DNA from: a bacterium
Lineage (GTDB): Bacteria; Chloroflexota; Dormibacteria; UBA8260; Bog-877
DNA length: 13,713 nt
Direction: 5' to 3'
Assembly: GCA_021802115.1 (NCBI GenBank)
Contig: JAKABA010000094.1
Span: forward strand, 1-13,713
In this document: one piece after another, positions 1-7,121 of the stretch
Layout of the letters: every line of letters begins with the position of its first letter
Position numbering within the stretch: the first letter of the stretch is position 1
The notes under the pieces: generated by a model
Seen by the model: the letters and a program-made list of their open reading frames with translations, nothing else
What the model was told of the DNA's origin: nothing
The model's database searches: none
Position numbers and translations under genes: made by a program

Positions 1-1
1 C

Positions 2-499
2 AGGGAGTTGCGCCTGTCGTACGCCAACACCCGGGGCCAGACGGGGCCGGTCGGCGATCGGTCCGGGTTTCCTCTCATGGTCGGTGTGCATGTGGCGCTC
101 TTCCTGATTCCCCCGCTCGAGAGCACGTGCACGGCCCCGACTCGCCGGGGCAGGAGCGTCTGGGCGGCGGTGCTGCTGAGCGCGGCTGCGCTGCGGGTTT
201 GGAGCATTCGCTCCTTGGGGCCCCAGTGGAATGTTCGCGCCCTGGTGCGGGACGACTTCCAACCGGTCACGACCGGCCCCTACCGCTTCATCCGTCACCC
301 CAACTACCTGGCGGTCGCCCTCGAGTTCGCGGCCCTGCCGATGGCGGCCGGCGCGTGGCGGTCCGCTCTGGGGCTGTCCCTGGCCAACGGCTGGGTGTTG
401 GCCCGACGGATCCGGGCGGAGGAGGACCTCCTCCTGGCGAACCCCAGGTATCGCGCGGCATTCGGATCCAAGGCACGCTTCATCCCCGGGCTGCTCTGA
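2..499 (+). CDS. Isoprenylcysteine carboxyl methyltransferase (ICMT) family membrane protein, 5' partial
   Basis: The frame is open to the left window edge, so the N-terminus is missing; the TTG at 8 need not be the start. The visible 165 residues match the C-terminal part of the ICMT/YpbQ-BpsB-like family. They contain hydrophobic stretches suggesting membrane segments, a SLGPQWNV block, the hallmark GPYRFIRHPNYLAVALE motif that belongs to the S-adenosylmethionine site in this family, and the terminal EEDLLLANPRYRAAFG block. Family members methylate lipid or phenolic substrates at the membrane. Homologs next to type III polyketide synthases (Bacillus BpsB, Streptomyces SrsB) O-methylate alkylpyrones or alkylresorcinols. 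Here the gene converges on such a synthase and the two 3' ends overlap by 20 nt (480-499), so methylation of that product is a reasonable inference. Family assignment is secure; the substrate is inferred. Confidence 0.85.
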   Translation, partial: RELRLSYANTRGQTGPVGDRSGFPLMVGVHVALFLIPPLESTCTAPTRRGRSVWAAVLLSAAALRVWSIRSLGPQWNVRALVRDDFQPVTTGPYRFIRHPNYLAVALEFAALPMAAGAWRSALGLSLANGWVLARRIRAEEDLLLANPRYRAAFGSKARFIPGLL

Positions 500-1472
500 G
501 CTCCAACAACTCCACGGCGAGTCCGGGACCAAAGGCGAGAGCAAGCCCAATGCCAGAGCGTTCGGTCAGCTGGGCGAGCACGAACAGGAGCGAGGCGGAC
601 GACAGGTTGCCAACCTCACGAAAGCAGCGGCGGGAGGCCTGCAACCCCATCGGCGGCACCCGCAGCGCCCGCTCGACCGCGTCGAAGATGCGGGGCCCCC
701 CCGCATGCACGGCGTAGAAGTCGACTTCTTGATCACAGAACCCGCTCACCACCCCGGCCAGACCAGTCTCCAGCTCCCGGGGCAGCTGACGGCCCAAGAC
801 CGGGTGGAACCCGCTGTCGGTGAGTTGGAATCCGAGCAGGTGCTCGCTCTCAGGTATGAGATGTGAGCCGGCCTTGCGGATCTCCAGGCCCGGGCCGTCC
901 GTCATCAGCACCGCGGCCGCCGCCCCGTCTCCGAACACGAGGGAGGCGGTCAGGTTGTCGATGCTGAGATCGCCGGGGTCGAAGGTGACAGAGCACAGCT
1001 CGACGCAGACAACCAGCACCACCGCCTGGGGCTGCGCTTCCAGATGGCGGTGAGCGGTGGCGAGCGCCATCGCGCCTCCGGAGCAGCCCAGCTCGGTCAG
1101 GGGCAGCCTCAGGACGGAGGGCTTGAAGCCCAGCTCGTTGGCCAACCTCACATCCAGGGCCGGGACCATGTATCCGGTACAGGAGACCGAGATCACCAGA
1201 TCGACTTCGGCGGGACCCACTCCAGCCTCGTCCAGGGCTCTAGTGACGGCTGCCTTGGCCAGATTGGGCGCCTCGCGGGCGTAGATGGTCATGCGCTCGG
1301 CGATGGTGCGTGCTTCGAAGACCTCCTCGATGGGGCGGACCAGATAGCGAGTCACCGGCTCCACGGCGACGCCGGTGAGATGCGGCCAGTGTTTGGCGAT
1401 GATGGCACGGCCCTCATCCACGGCCAGGCGATGTTCCGGCAGCGCCAGCCCGAGCCCGACGATGGTGCTCAT
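480..1472 (-). CDS. Type III polyketide synthase (chalcone/stilbene or alkylresorcinol synthase family)
   Basis: This 330-residue thiolase-fold enzyme condenses an acyl-CoA starter with malonyl-CoA and cyclises the chain to a pyrone or phenol. The full catalytic triad is visible: Cys130 in LTELGCSGGAMAL, His256 in FYAVHAGGPRIFDAVE and Asn289 in FREVGNLSSASLL. The FGDGAAAAVL block and a C-terminal GFGPG-like AFGPGLAVE are also present. It is somewhat shorter than the usual 350-400 residues, mainly at the N-terminus, but begins with a normal first strand. The ATG start lies 3 nt after the stop of the flavoprotein gene upstream, so the two genes are probably co-transcribed and translationally coupled. 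With the flavoprotein and the convergent ICMT it resembles the alkylresorcinol/alkylpyrone gene sets. The starter unit, the chain length and whether a resorcinol or pyrone forms cannot be read from the sequence. Confidence 0.93.
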   Translation of the reverse strand: MSTIVGLGLALPEHRLAVDEGRAIIAKHWPHLTGVAVEPVTRYLVRPIEEVFEARTIAERMTIYAREAPNLAKAAVTRALDEAGVGPAEVDLVISVSCTGYMVPALDVRLANELGFKPSVLRLPLTELGCSGGAMALATAHRHLEAQPQAVVLVVCVELCSVTFDPGDLSIDNLTASLVFGDGAAAAVLMTDGPGLEIRKAGSHLIPESEHLLGFQLTDSGFHPVLGRQLPRELETGLAGVVSGFCDQEVDFYAVHAGGPRIFDAVERALRVPPMGLQASRRCFREVGNLSSASLLFVLAQLTERSGIGLALAFGPGLAVELLELRAARG

Positions 1473-1475
1473 GGT

Positions 1476-2585
1476 CTAAGCCGCTCCCAGCAGGGCTGCC
1501 CAGTCCGCCGGACGCAGCAGCCCCGGCCCTGCCAGCCCCTGGTTCACTGTGAGCAGCCGCTGCAGGGTTTCGGGTCGGCGCCGCAGCCCGTGGACCGCCC
1601 GGCGGCTGAGCACCTGCGAACGGCTGAGGTGGAGCGCGACGCTGGCCAAAAGCCTCCTTCGGCGCCACTGCTGGTCGCAACAGCGCTGATATCTCGTCGG
1701 CGCCGAGGCCGGGTCCTCTGCCAGCAGCCGCGTCAGCCACTGAGCCTGCTGCAACCCCGCGGTCATGGCATCGCCGGTCAGCGGATCGAGGAAGCCAGCG
1801 GCGTCACCCACCAAGAAGACGCGTCCACCGGCGACCGCGCGCGGGCGCACGTTGAACGGCCCCGCACCGGTCAGTCGCCCACTGAGGTGGGCGGTGGCGA
1901 GATCTGGCCGGGCGGCACGCAGGCAGCGACGGTAGGTCTCCGCCACGGAGGCCCCTGGATGGCGCAGCTGCCCCCTGGAGCCGAGGACGGCGAACAGCGC
2001 CTCCCCGGGCCCTGTGGGGGTGAGGTAGGTCTCCACCGGCCCGAGCAGGCAGACCTCCACGTCGTGGAGGGGGTTCCCGGTGGCGATGTGGCCCACGACT
2101 CCGAAACGGGGGCTGCCACGGGGGGCCCGGCTCCATCCCATCAGCCGCGAGACGGTGGACCGGAGCCCGTCCGCCCCGATCACGACTCCAGCGGTCATCG
2201 AACCAGCCGAGGTCTGCAACTCGACCCCGTCAGCCAGCACCCGCAGTCCCTCAAGCCGAACCCCGGATTGCACACCTGCCCGTCCTGCCAGGAGCGCGTC
2301 CAACCGGAGTCGTCGGGTGCCGAAGCCCGGGCCCTCCTTGAAGTCGCTGCGAGCGAGATCCCCACCGGGCAGCCGGTAGCAGATGCCCTCGATGGTGGGG
2401 AAGTCCTCAGCCTTCAGGTCGACCCCGAGCGACCGCAGAACGGCCGCGCCCGCTGGCATCAGCCCCTCCCCGCAGGGTTTGTCCCGGGGATATTGGCTGG
2501 CCTCCAAGACCACGGCGCTCGGAAGCAGCAGCCCCAGGGCAGAGCCGATTGGCCCCCCTCCCACAACGGCCACCGGGAGATCCAT
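1476..2585 (-). CDS. FAD-dependent oxidoreductase (geranylgeranyl reductase / aromatic hydroxylase-like)
   Basis: A 369-residue class A flavoprotein. The N-terminal dinucleotide-binding motif is GGGPIGS (residues 9-15), followed by RDKPCGEGLMPAG (34-46), which is typical of the geranylgeranyl-reductase/UbiH-like group. A GADGLRSTV motif lies at 138-145 and the second FAD motif GRVFLVGDAAGFLDPLTGDA at 254-273. I chose the ATG at 2585 because the Rossmann strand begins immediately after it; the open frame continues to 2768, but that extension is Pro/Gly/Arg-rich and unlike the family. The segment between the glycine motif and the strand-end Glu28 is about four residues shorter than usual. Lying 3 nt ahead of the type III synthase, it probably hydroxylates or otherwise oxidises the synthase product, as SrsC does in Streptomyces. 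A prenyl-chain reductase role is the main alternative. Confidence 0.88.
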   Translation of the reverse strand: MDLPVAVVGGGPIGSALGLLLPSAVVLEASQYPRDKPCGEGLMPAGAAVLRSLGVDLKAEDFPTIEGICYRLPGGDLARSDFKEGPGFGTRRLRLDALLAGRAGVQSGVRLEGLRVLADGVELQTSAGSMTAGVVIGADGLRSTVSRLMGWSRAPRGSPRFGVVGHIATGNPLHDVEVCLLGPVETYLTPTGPGEALFAVLGSRGQLRHPGASVAETYRRCLRAARPDLATAHLSGRLTGAGPFNVRPRAVAGGRVFLVGDAAGFLDPLTGDAMTAGLQQAQWLTRLLAEDPASAPTRYQRCCDQQWRRRRLLASVALHLSRSQVLSRRAVHGLRRRPETLQRLLTVNQGLAGPGLLRPADWAALLGAA

Positions 2586-2820
2586 CTGGACCCAAGCTAA
2601 CAGACCATGGACACGGTGCTGTGGCCACGCCGGCGACCTTGGGCCAGCCGAGTGCTGTGACACCCCTGGCGCTGTTCCTCCCCAAGGGCTGGGTTCGGCT
2701 CTGGCATCACCGAGAAGCGCCCGCGCAAGACCGCCGGTCCCAGGTCCACTCCTCAGGTGACCTGTCATCCCACCATCCGATCCGCCGCCGTCGGAGGAGG
2801 GCCAGGGAACGAGAGGGACC

Positions 2821-2839
2821 GTGGCTTCGGCGGAGCCAC
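2821..2839. terminator. GC-rich hairpin, possible terminator or regulatory stem-loop
   Basis: GTGGCT and AGCCAC form a perfect 6-bp stem around a 7-nt loop. On the minus strand it is followed by a pyrimidine-rich TCCCTCTCGTTCCC run rather than a true U-tract. It could help end rsgA transcription or act in the leader of the flavoprotein operon. Confidence 0.3.
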
Positions 2840-2909
2840 AACCGGCATGGTACGGTCAGTCGCGGAGGTCCTGGATCGGCCGCTACACCTCCTTCAAACT
2901 AATCAGCGC

Positions 2910-2933
2910 TGCTCGCAACACATGGTGCGAGCA
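2910..2933 (-). terminator. 8-bp inverted repeat just beyond the rsgA stop codon
   Basis: TGCTCGCA and TGCGAGCA are perfect inverted arms around an 8-nt loop, beginning 15 nt after the rsgA stop on the minus strand. The minus strand then reads GCGCTGATTAGTTTG, mildly T-rich but not a clean U-tract. Position fits a terminator for rsgA. The symmetry and spacing would also suit a dimeric repressor upstream of the flavoprotein operon. One arm's TCGCAAC recurs at 2939-2945. Confidence 0.4.
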
Positions 2934-2948
2934 ACCGTTCGCAACCAC

Positions 2949-4004
2949 TCAGCTCCGCCGACGCGGGCCTCTCGGTGCCACCCGCCGCCTGTGGCGCGAT
3001 GGCAGGGCCCGGTCAGCGTGCCGAGCCGCGACGGTCAGTTGTTCTAGCTGCAGCCGGCGCCAGCTTTCCAGTCGGTCAGCGGCGATGGTCCCCGCGGCGA
3101 CGGCGGCGGCCACGCAGCAGCCGGGCTCGCTGCTGTGGGAGCAATCATGGAAACGACACCCGGTCGCCAGCAGCTCCAGGTCCGAGAAGGCGATCTCGAG
3201 GCCATCAGTCTGTACCCACAGGCCCACCGCGCGCATGCCGGGGGTGTCCAGCAGGATTCCCTGGCCTGGGACCACGACCAACTCCCTGTGGGTGGTCGTG
3301 TGCCGGCCCTTGCCGTCGCGCCTCACCGCGTTGGTCGCCATCGCAGCTTCCCCCAGGATCGCGTTCACCAGGCTGGACTTTCCGGCGCCAGAGGGGCCGA
3401 CCATGGCCAGGGTGCGCCCCGGCCGGAGGCAGCGGTGGCGCAACTCCACGACACCCTCTCCGGTCTTGGTGCTGATCGCCCGCACCGGAACCGACCCTGC
3501 CACGGTGGCGGCAACGCGCACAGCCTCGGCCACCTCGGCGGGCGGCCGGCAGTCGGACTTGGAGAGCACGACCACCGGCTCTGCGCCACTGTCCCAGGCG
3601 AGGGTGAGATAGCGCTGCAACGAGTGGAGGTTGATCGTGCGGTCCAAGGCCTGCATCAACAGCACGGTGTCCACGTTGGCGGCCACCACCTGCTCCTCGT
3701 TCCCAGACCCAGCCCGGCGGCGGCTGAAGGCGGACCGGCGAGGCAGAATGGCCGCCACCCGCGGGATCTCCGACCCCCCGTCCCCAGGCGAAACGACCAC
3801 CCAGTCCCCGGTCGCCACCCGCAGCCCCTGATACGACACCCGGTGCGCTCCAGGCATGAGGACGGTGCAGAGCCCACGGTCGATGCGCGAAACCCGTCCC
3901 ACGGCCGGAGCAGCCATTCCCAGTTCGCTCAATTCGCGGTCGCGCGCGGCATCCCATCCCAGATCTGCCAGCTGGGACTGGCCGTCGACAAGATTCGCGG
4001 TCAA
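2949..4004 (-). CDS. rsgA: Ribosome small-subunit maturation GTPase RsgA (YjeQ/EngC)
   Basis: A 351-residue circularly permuted GTPase that binds the immature 30S subunit and uses GTP hydrolysis in late assembly. Order is diagnostic: an N-terminal OB-fold (about 35-90), then G4 LSKSD (147-151), G5 AISTKTGEG (176-184), G1 GPSGAGKSS (203-211), the G2 region GRHTTTHRE (233-241) and G3 DTPGM (253-257). A zinc knuckle with Cys283, Cys288, His290 and Cys296 follows (CRFHDCSHSSEPGC), then a basic Arg-rich tail. The TTG start at 4004 is supported by GGAG seven bases upstream (minus strand, 4015-4012) and by the fit of the N-terminus to the family. The gene stands alone, divergent from the amidohydrolase and not obviously linked to the lipid cluster. 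Confidence 0.96.
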   Translation of the reverse strand: MTANLVDGQSQLADLGWDAARDRELSELGMAAPAVGRVSRIDRGLCTVLMPGAHRVSYQGLRVATGDWVVVSPGDGGSEIPRVAAILPRRSAFSRRRAGSGNEEQVVAANVDTVLLMQALDRTINLHSLQRYLTLAWDSGAEPVVVLSKSDCRPPAEVAEAVRVAATVAGSVPVRAISTKTGEGVVELRHRCLRPGRTLAMVGPSGAGKSSLVNAILGEAAMATNAVRRDGKGRHTTTHRELVVVPGQGILLDTPGMRAVGLWVQTDGLEIAFSDLELLATGCRFHDCSHSSEPGCCVAAAVAAGTIAADRLESWRRLQLEQLTVAARHADRALPSRHRRRVAPRGPRRRS

Positions 4005-4310
4005 GGACGATCTCCACTATGGCAGCCGTCCGGCCGCGACCTCAGCTGAACAGCACCTCCGTGGGGGCCCGGACCCCTCGAGTCTTACAAGTCTGGGACC
4101 GCGCAATTCGGCGCGGGAATCCGTATCTCAACCAACTCACCTTCCATGACGCACCGCGGCCGACCGGCGCCCTCACTGTAACGGCCAGGCCTTACCCGCG
4201 CCAACAAAACTGGCGGCCGCGACCGAGTCGAGTCGATGGCGGTGGGGTCGTGTGCGCGCACCTGCCCACACAGGCGTCGCCACCGCCCCCGATGCGGGCA
4301 CAATTGCGGA
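4005..4310. other. Divergent intergenic region between rsgA and the amidohydrolase
   Basis: About 306 nt that must carry outward promoters for both flanking genes. I see no convincing gene. Visible structure: a GC hairpin CCGCGC-AATTCG-GCGCGG at 4099-4116; and a longer imperfect hairpin in which GGCGGTGG (4238-4245) pairs with CCACCGCC (4280-4287), enclosing a nested GTGTG/CACAC stem (4250-4254 and 4267-4271) and the palindrome GTGCGCGCAC (4252-4261). A CACAAT hexamer at 4299-4304, six bases before the amidohydrolase ATG, resembles a -10 element and would give a nearly leaderless transcript. No clear -35 was found. Confidence 0.45.
4012..4015 (-). promoter_or_regulatory. Ribosome binding site deciding the TTG start of rsgA
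   Basis: The minus strand reads GGAG, then a 7-nt spacer, then TTG at 4004-4002. This supports the rare TTG initiator over other starts. Confidence 0.6.
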
Positions 4311-5603
4311 ATGGCCGACTCCACACCAACACCGTCACCGGCCGAGCCGGTGCTCTCGCAGCTCGAGGCCGTGCGGGGATGGGCTGCGGACTTCTACCGC
4401 GACCTTCACGCCCACCCCGAGCTGTCTCATCAAGAGCACGCGACGGCAGCCAAGGTCGCGGATCGTCTCGCGGCGTCGGGCCTGGAGGTCCGCACCGGGA
4501 TCGGTGGAACCGGCGTGGTGGGCCTGATCCGGAACGGCGCGGGGCCCGTCGTGCTGCTGCGCGCCGACATGGATGCCCTTCCGGTGGCCGAGGAGACCGG
4601 CGTCCCGTATGCAAGTGGCGCGACCGCCACGGATGCTGCTGGGCACGAGGTCGCGGTCATGCACGCGTGCGGCCATGACATGCACGTCGCCTGCCTGCTC
4701 GGCGCTGCCCATCTTCTGGCCGCCCAGCCGGAGGGCTGGGCGGGTACCGTCGTGGCGGTCTTCCAGCCCGCCGAGGAAACCGGCGACGGCGCCCGGGCCA
4801 TGCTCGCGGACGGCTTGGCAGCGCTGCTGCCACGGGTGGACGTCGCCTTCGCCCAGCACGTGCTACCCGCTCCCGCCGGCCTTGTCGGAATCCACTCCGG
4901 GCCGACGTTGGCGGGCGCAGACAGCATGCGGATCACGGTGCACGGGCGCGGGGCGCACGGCTCCATGCCCCAGGCGTCGATAGACCCGGTGGTCCTGGCG
5001 GCCATGATCGTGGTCCGCCTCCAGACGGTGGTGGCACGCGAGACCCGCCCAGGCGAGCCGGTGGTGGTCACGGTCGGGAGCATCCAGGCTGGCACCAAGA
5101 GCAATGTGATCCCTGACCGCGCCGTCATCGAGCTCAACGTGCGCGCCTACAGCGAACCGATCAGGGCGGCGGTGCTCGGCGCCATCCGCAGGATCGTCGA
5201 CGCCGAGTGTCAGGCCTCGGGCTCCCCGAAGCCGGCGGACTACGAGCTGTTCGACCACTTCCCCGTCACGGACAACGACGCCCAGACCACCAAGAGGGTG
5301 GCCGAAGCGTTCCGGTCGTTCTTCGGGGAACGTGCTCGGCCGCTGCCACTGCAGACCGCCAGCGAGGACTTCAGCGACATCCCCACCGCGCTCGGGGCTC
5401 CCTACTGCTACTGGGGAATAGGCGGCACCGACCCGGAGGCCTACCGGCAGGCCGAGCAGGCCGGCCGAGTCGCCCAGGACATTCCCGTCAACCATTCGGC
5501 AGCGTTCGCACCGGTCATCCAGCCCACGTTGGACACCGGGATCCAGGCGCTGGTCGTCGCCGCGCTGGCCTGGCTCGCCCAGTCCCCGGTCCCTGGCCAG
5601 TAG
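4311..5603 (+). CDS. M20-family amidohydrolase (N-acyl amino acid / hippurate hydrolase-like)
   Basis: A 430-residue metal-dependent M20D-type amidohydrolase, cytoplasmic, with no signal peptide visible. These enzymes cleave N-acyl or amide bonds of amino-acid conjugates (hippurate, N-acetyl-amino acids, IAA conjugates). Visible motifs: RADMDALPVAEETG (84-97), HACGHDMH with Cys120 and His122, PAEETGDGARAML with Glu155/Glu156, His183 in AQHVLPAPAG, the lid-domain start at HGRGAHGSMP (211-220), SEDFSDIP (351-358), and the C-terminal metal ligand His395 in PVNHSAAFAP. I chose ATG 4311 because the helix EAVRGWAADFYRDLHAHPELS follows normally; the frame stays open to 4236, but that extension is Cys/Arg-rich and atypical. 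The TRIC gene begins 5 nt after its stop, so the two are probably co-transcribed. The exact substrate is not decidable. Confidence 0.93.
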   Translation: MADSTPTPSPAEPVLSQLEAVRGWAADFYRDLHAHPELSHQEHATAAKVADRLAASGLEVRTGIGGTGVVGLIRNGAGPVVLLRADMDALPVAEETGVPYASGATATDAAGHEVAVMHACGHDMHVACLLGAAHLLAAQPEGWAGTVVAVFQPAEETGDGARAMLADGLAALLPRVDVAFAQHVLPAPAGLVGIHSGPTLAGADSMRITVHGRGAHGSMPQASIDPVVLAAMIVVRLQTVVARETRPGEPVVVTVGSIQAGTKSNVIPDRAVIELNVRAYSEPIRAAVLGAIRRIVDAECQASGSPKPADYELFDHFPVTDNDAQTTKRVAEAFRSFFGERARPLPLQTASEDFSDIPTALGAPYCYWGIGGTDPEAYRQAEQAGRVAQDIPVNHSAAFAPVIQPTLDTGIQALVVAALAWLAQSPVPGQ

Positions 5604-5608
5604 CGCCG

Positions 5609-6271
5609 ATGGCGAGCGCAAGCCCCACGCTCCAGCTGGTGCTCGATCTCTGCGGAACCTTCGTGTTCGGTCTGAACGGTGCTCTCACGGCCATGGAGGC
5701 CGAGGACCTCGACGTTGTCGGAGTCGTCGCTTTGGCGGTGATCACGGCCCTCGGAGGCGGAATCATCCGCGACGTGCTCATCGGCTCGCTCCCTCCGGCC
5801 GCGTTCCGCGACTGGCGCTACCTGGCCGTCGGCGGCGGTGCCGGCGTCGCTGCCTTTGTCGCCCGCCAGCTGTGGCTGCACCTGCAGCGCTCGATCACCG
5901 TATTCGACGCCGCCGGCCTGGCCCTGTTCTGCGTCACCGGCACCACCACCGCCTTCGCGGCGCACCTGGGGCCGTTCCAGTCAGTTGTCCTCGGCACGAT
6001 CACCGGCGTTGGCGGAGGCACCGTCCGCGACGTGATGATCAGGAAGGTACCGACGGTGCTCTCCAGTGGCCTGTACGCCATCCCCGCCGCCTGTGGTGCC
6101 ACGCTGACGGCGATTGCACTGGAACTGCACTTCTACAGCGGCGCTGTCGCCGTCGTGGCAGCGGCGCTCTGCTTCTCCATCCGCATGGCGGGCGTGCACT
6201 TCAACCTGAACGTCCCCGTCTCCCACCCGCGTGTCCCTGCCACCCCGGGCCCCCCCGACAAGCAGCCGTGA
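5609..6271 (+). CDS. TRIC-type cation channel family protein (UPF0126/YadS)
   Basis: A 220-residue polytopic inner-membrane protein. It is an internal duplication of a three-helix unit: the glycine-hinge motif appears as GGGIIRDVLIG (49-59) and again as GGGTVRDVMIRKVPTVL (135-151), each preceded by a hydrophobic helix (LDLCGTFVFGLNGAL at 12-26 and FDAAGLALFCVTGTTTA at 99-115). Prokaryotic TRIC homologs form trimeric monovalent-cation channels; some relatives have been linked to amino-acid transport. The polar Pro-rich tail (about 205-220) is cytoplasmic or disordered. ATG 5609 is chosen because hydrophobic helix 1 starts soon after; the frame is open back to 5207 inside the amidohydrolase gene and that part is a shadow. 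It starts 5 nt after the amidohydrolase stop, implying shared transcription. Family sure, role unknown. Confidence 0.92.
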   Translation: MASASPTLQLVLDLCGTFVFGLNGALTAMEAEDLDVVGVVALAVITALGGGIIRDVLIGSLPPAAFRDWRYLAVGGGAGVAAFVARQLWLHLQRSITVFDAAGLALFCVTGTTTAFAAHLGPFQSVVLGTITGVGGGTVRDVMIRKVPTVLSSGLYAIPAACGATLTAIALELHFYSGAVAVVAAALCFSIRMAGVHFNLNVPVSHPRVPATPGPPDKQP

Positions 6272-7121
6272 CGGCCGACGGCGGCATCACCCACCCGGCA
6301 CCGCCCGGTTGGCGATCCCCGAAACCTCACCGCCTCCCGCTCATGGAACCCGAAGCCTATGATGTCGCCAGAGGGTCGCGCCACCTGCCGGACCTGGACC
6401 AGACCCAATCGGAGAGAACCCGACCGTGTCGAATCTGGACGTCAGGCGATCGGTGAGGCGACACACCAGCGGACCGCGCTGGCCATGCTGAGCGGCGCGG
6501 GCCCCCAGGCGGTCGGGGCGGGCCCTGCTGCCGAAGTCGGTCTGGCAAGCCCGCATGACCGGTTGGCACCGATCTCGGAGGAGGCGGGGAGCATGCTCTG
6601 CGAGGGCCAGAACCTCTGGACCGCCGCCGGTCGGGGCCGGGTGCCTTGGCTGTTGCCGGCGAGGAGGACTCGCCGCCCGGCTCGGACGGTCACCCGCTCG
6701 AATCTGCGGCTGTCGGGTGTCCTGGTCGCCGAGCCGGATGGCATGTGGGCGATGCCCGAGGTTGCGACACCACGGCCCACGGCCGGCTCAGGCCTCGACC
6801 GTCCGCTGCCCTGGCCAGCCACGGGTGGCTCTTGAGGCTCCCGCCGATCCAGGGAGTGGTCACCCTCCTGTGTGAGGGCCGCTTCGCCAACCGGCGTTCT
6901 GGGAGCGGGCCGCGCTCGGCTGGCTGCCGTTCCTCCGTGTCACCCACCCCCGGTCCGGATGCTGGCGACCGGCGGGCACGCGGCCGCGCCTTAGGGGCTG
7001 ACCTCTTCCGCGGACGGTTGACCCCGACCCATGGCGCAATGGTCCCGATTCACCACCCCACCACCGCCACCCCGGAGCAGCCGGTGACCCTGGGCGGCGC
7101 CGGACGGGGCCGGATCCAGCG
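6272..7121. other. About 850-nt gap without a convincing gene, upstream of the lar operon
   Basis: No open frame here looks like a real protein. Translations on both strands are rich in Arg/Pro/Gly/Ser and match no family I know. The best-looking short frame is 6593-6835 (+, 80 codons), with a GGAGG-containing purine run upstream, but its product is not recognisable. Two GC hairpins are visible: GGGCCC at 6499-6504 pairing with 6520-6525, and AGCCAC/GTGGCT at 6817-6830. The region must contain the promoter and leader of the lar operon. A TTGACC at 7018-7023 resembles a -35 box, but no -10 sits at proper spacing. It may also hold a decayed gene or a non-coding RNA. Confidence 0.5.
6817..6830. 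repeat. Perfect 6-bp inverted repeat in the gap before larA
   Basis: AGCCAC and GTGGCT are perfectly complementary and separated by only two G residues. The spacer is too short for a good RNA hairpin, so a small protein-binding palindrome is as likely. No T-run follows. Confidence 0.25.

Larger units (their letters stand above)
2586..2948. other. Intergenic region between the rsgA 3' end and the flavoprotein-synthase operon
   Basis: About 360 nt without a supportable gene. It lies downstream of rsgA and upstream of the flavoprotein gene, both on the minus strand, so it should hold the end of the rsgA transcript and the promoter of the flavoprotein-synthase operon. Two hairpins are visible (2821-2839 and 2910-2933). 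On the minus strand a TAGCTT hexamer 9 nt before the flavoprotein ATG resembles a -10 element and would give a very short or absent leader. No convincing -35 box accompanies it, so this is only a suggestion. The open frames through here translate to low-complexity Arg/Pro/Gly proteins and look like GC artefacts. Confidence 0.5.

Noticed and set aside
1044..2600. 518-codon open frame on the plus strand, opposite the flavoprotein and synthase genes
   Set aside because: Its translation is low-complexity Gly/Pro/Arg/Gln with no family motif, while the opposite strand encodes two clear enzymes. It is a GC-driven antisense artefact.
2586..2948. Possible tRNA gene in the region after rsgA
   Set aside because: TTCAAACTAAT near 2893 loosely recalls a T-loop, but no acceptor, D or anticodon stems can be built around it.
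6442..6822. 126-codon minus-strand frame, with plus-strand frames 6359-6835 and 6646-7125, as possible genes in the lar upstream gap
   Set aside because: All three overlap each other, look like random GC-rich translation and match no known family. They are described as part of the gap instead.
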